Below are positions 7,301-7,820 of a DNA stretch of 7,820 bases, piece after piece. Both the position numbers and the translations under genes were made by a program. The notes beneath the pieces are model-generated. The model saw only the letters and a list, made by a program, of their open reading frames with translations. It had not been told where the DNA came from and did no database searches. How positions within the stretch are numbered: position 1 is the first letter of the stretch; the number at the start of each line of letters is the position of its first letter. This stretch comes from Candidatus Atribacteria bacterium. Lineage in GTDB: Bacteria; Atribacterota; Atribacteria; Atribacterales; Caldatribacteriaceae. Location: the NCBI GenBank assembly GCA_029982105.1, contig JARRCQ010000067.1:1-7820 (forward strand), in the 5' to 3' direction.

Positions 7301-7359
7301 TTCGGTATCAACATCCCGGTTATTGGGCTCCCTTCATTCTTTCAGGGAGTACAAAATAA
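4354..7359 (+). CDS. Secreted TPR-CHAT protein (caspase-fold protease)
   Basis: A 1001-residue predicted protease of the CHAT family (caspase HetF-associated with TPRs). It begins with a Sec-like signal peptide (MKIFF, hydrophobic core, possible cleavage VCG|EE); the ERVC sequence does not fit a lipobox. Residues about 45-580 are TPR-like helical repeats. From about 308 to 507 the turn positions (near 308, 347, 388, 427, 467, 507) recur every 39-41 residues, the longer TPR variant. Residues about 588-649 are charged and probably coiled coil. The CHAT domain covers about 680-1000: VVIIPHKFLSYLPFQAL around His760, LPGSEEE at 823-829, HLSTHALAD with His868, LSACQTALG with Cys913, and a terminal PGYWAPFILSG. 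Both expected catalytic residues and the family ending are present, so it looks complete and active. No Shine-Dalgarno is seen before the ATG, which lies 3 bases past the previous stop, suggesting coupled translation. TPRs probably recognise a partner or substrate protein. Confidence 0.93.
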   Translation: MKIFFLGIIVVLFISVFPLEERVCGEEYFPPQDPLNLLLTLATHSREDLLSLCKSQGKEIEESYLQGEYPQALSQAQTLLFAGALLGSSLFQADAQYYKARVLSRQGKDEEALRELYKAYFVYEQLMLPEKMIRALEVMIRITENLNLWEEAQGYLKDLQNLSQASQNEYGKLVFLLNQGVIAYHEGNYEEARTAWQEVVDADSDFLYPEITGLAINHLSHVAISQGESKIANDLLNKVLKIAQERNLRWVEFVARLSLSQVLTDYFFEYEKSLENLARAQELINKMGLTYQRLWVLNNFSVIYTQMGEYGKAKEILEEALSYQQEAGIPDDLGIIFNLGTLSWHLGREEEAEKYFNRALALARSQRERKTEALCLSNLGMVCKARQGFSSSITFYQQALSIFEELGLEIETAGLLNNLANLNLALGEVKEADEALNLALSTYEKHEFSSGITQVLINQGYVALQKGEGAQASSYFEKACRKVQTIQDPSLTFYALLGRGEAYLQEGKGKEAVSTWEKAIQILEDTRGKMEDVADRTCFLDDRLEVYDLLIEEYFREGRYEDAFNLSERVKARSFLDVVAGQSLEVKPEDQELWEKIRKLQGEKEAREAKRIEISQKPPTQENQLLLWQLDKEIEEVTVKLDNLIEDYNTSSPEILSFATVHPFPLPEIQKNLEEGTVLLVYHVLPHRTLAWVISKSSLTLKNIEVEEVQLKDTVLKVREKISDYESTDFVSPLEELYQYLIYPLEDKLTGAKSVVIIPHKFLSYLPFQALIWEGHFLLEDYIFSYAPSANAYLLSIQKRKEDKSTFLGLANPFFSDPNVPPLPGSEEEVKTIAPFFPQAKVCLGKEATETTFYQYASLYNVVHLSTHALADEKFPLYSLIALAEDGENDGYLLAAEVLKVPISANLVVLSACQTALGQYSESEGLIGFTRSFFYAGTPTLIASLWSVSDQATSELFIQFYKYWKEGYGKAEALQMAQKDLVLRYQHPGYWAPFILSGSTK

Positions 7360-7360
7360 A

Positions 7361-7367
7361 AGGAGAG
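7361..7367 (+). promoter_or_regulatory. Ribosome binding site for the gene at 7376
   Basis: AGGAGAG begins 2 bases after the stop of the TPR-CHAT gene and ends 8 bases before the ATG at 7376. It supports that start and membership in the same operon. Confidence 0.75.
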
Positions 7368-7375
7368 TGAACACA

Positions 7376-7820
7376 ATGAATAAGAAGATAGTCAAATATT
7401 TATTGATTTTTAGCTTTTTCGCGGTCCTTTGGGGAGGCGTGGCTCAATCCCAGGTTCAGTTTAATATGCCTCCCGGTTGGGAACCACAAAGTCCACCCGA
7501 CCCCTCGGTAAAAACCCTCTTTTATTTGAAAGACCCCCAGGGGGTAGTGATAGCTGAGCTTTATTATTTTGTCGAATCACTACCCGGTCCTATGAGTTTA
7601 CAAGATTACTTTTCTGCTTTTCAGGCTAATTCTTTGCAGGTAGCATTTTCGGGCTATACCCCAATAAGCACTCAGGATACCACAGTAGCCAATCTTCCTG
7701 CTCTTCGCCATGATTTTACCTTTGTAGCGGAAGGAACTACCAATCAATTGAAAGGTAGCGCTTACTTCTTTTTAGTGGGCAATGAGGCACAGGTTCTTCT
7801 TTTTGACTGTCTCATCTCTA
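7376..7820 (+). CDS. Secreted PsbP/Mog1-like (DUF1795-type) protein, 3'-partial
   Basis: The frame runs from the ATG at 7376 to the right edge without a stop, giving 148 visible residues. Residues 1-23 form a Sec signal peptide (MNKKIVK, hydrophobic core, likely cleavage GVA|QSQ). The mature protein begins almost at once with the domain: VQFNMPPGW, a strand carrying LFYLKDPQGVVIAELYYF, the helix LQDYFSAFQ, then LPALRHDFTFV and a strand pair with GSAYFFLVG. This is the usual course of PsbP-like/DUF1795 domains, where the closing helix is still to come past the edge. Unlike its two relatives in the window it has no Pro-rich linker. It lies 16 bases after the TPR-CHAT gene and is therefore likely co-transcribed. 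Function unknown; a small export-side binding protein is the best guess. Confidence 0.82.
   Translation, partial: MNKKIVKYLLIFSFFAVLWGGVAQSQVQFNMPPGWEPQSPPDPSVKTLFYLKDPQGVVIAELYYFVESLPGPMSLQDYFSAFQANSLQVAFSGYTPISTQDTTVANLPALRHDFTFVAEGTTNQLKGSAYFFLVGNEAQVLLFDCLIS

Noticed and set aside
4354..7359. Assignment of the TPR-CHAT protein to a Craspase-type CRISPR system or a CHAT-gasdermin pair
   Set aside because: No gRAMP effector, CRISPR repeat or gasdermin-like gene is visible, and the protein carries an export signal.

Overview
The window holds five protein-coding genes, all on the + strand and cut at both ends. It reads as a bacterial (non-cyanobacterial-looking, moderately AT-rich) chromosome with strong purine-rich Shine-Dalgarno sites and Sec-type signal peptides. 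No marker gene is present, so I cannot name the organism; an uncultivated, anaerobe-type lineage is only a guess.

Layout. (1) Positions 3-2216 carry the 3' part of a large gene for a WD40/beta-propeller protein with a caspase-like (peptidase C14) domain and an extra C-terminal domain. The frame is open to the left edge, so the true start lies outside the window. (2) After 42 bases comes a small secreted protein (2259-3059) with a Pro/Gln-rich linker and a C-terminal PsbP/Mog1-like (DUF1795-type) domain. (3) A 442-base non-coding gap (3060-3501) contains a strong G/C hairpin, a purine-rich tract, a 100-bp element bounded by perfect 12-bp inverted repeats (MITE-like) and a good sigma70-type promoter. 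(4) From that promoter run a second secreted linker-plus-PsbP-like protein (3502-4350, paralogous to gene 2), a secreted 1001-residue TPR-CHAT protein with an intact His/Cys dyad (4354-7359), and a third secreted PsbP-like protein without a linker (7376 to the right edge).

How they may work together. Two different clan-CD (caspase-fold) proteases, one C14 and one CHAT, sit with three exported PsbP-like proteins. At least four of the five genes start with export signals, so the cluster looks like an extracytoplasmic protease/sensor module rather than a cytoplasmic suicide system. No CRISPR effector, gasdermin or toxin gene is visible here. Protease-substrate or protease-regulator pairing between the caspase-like enzymes and the PsbP-like proteins is an inference from co-location; the sequence alone does not show it.
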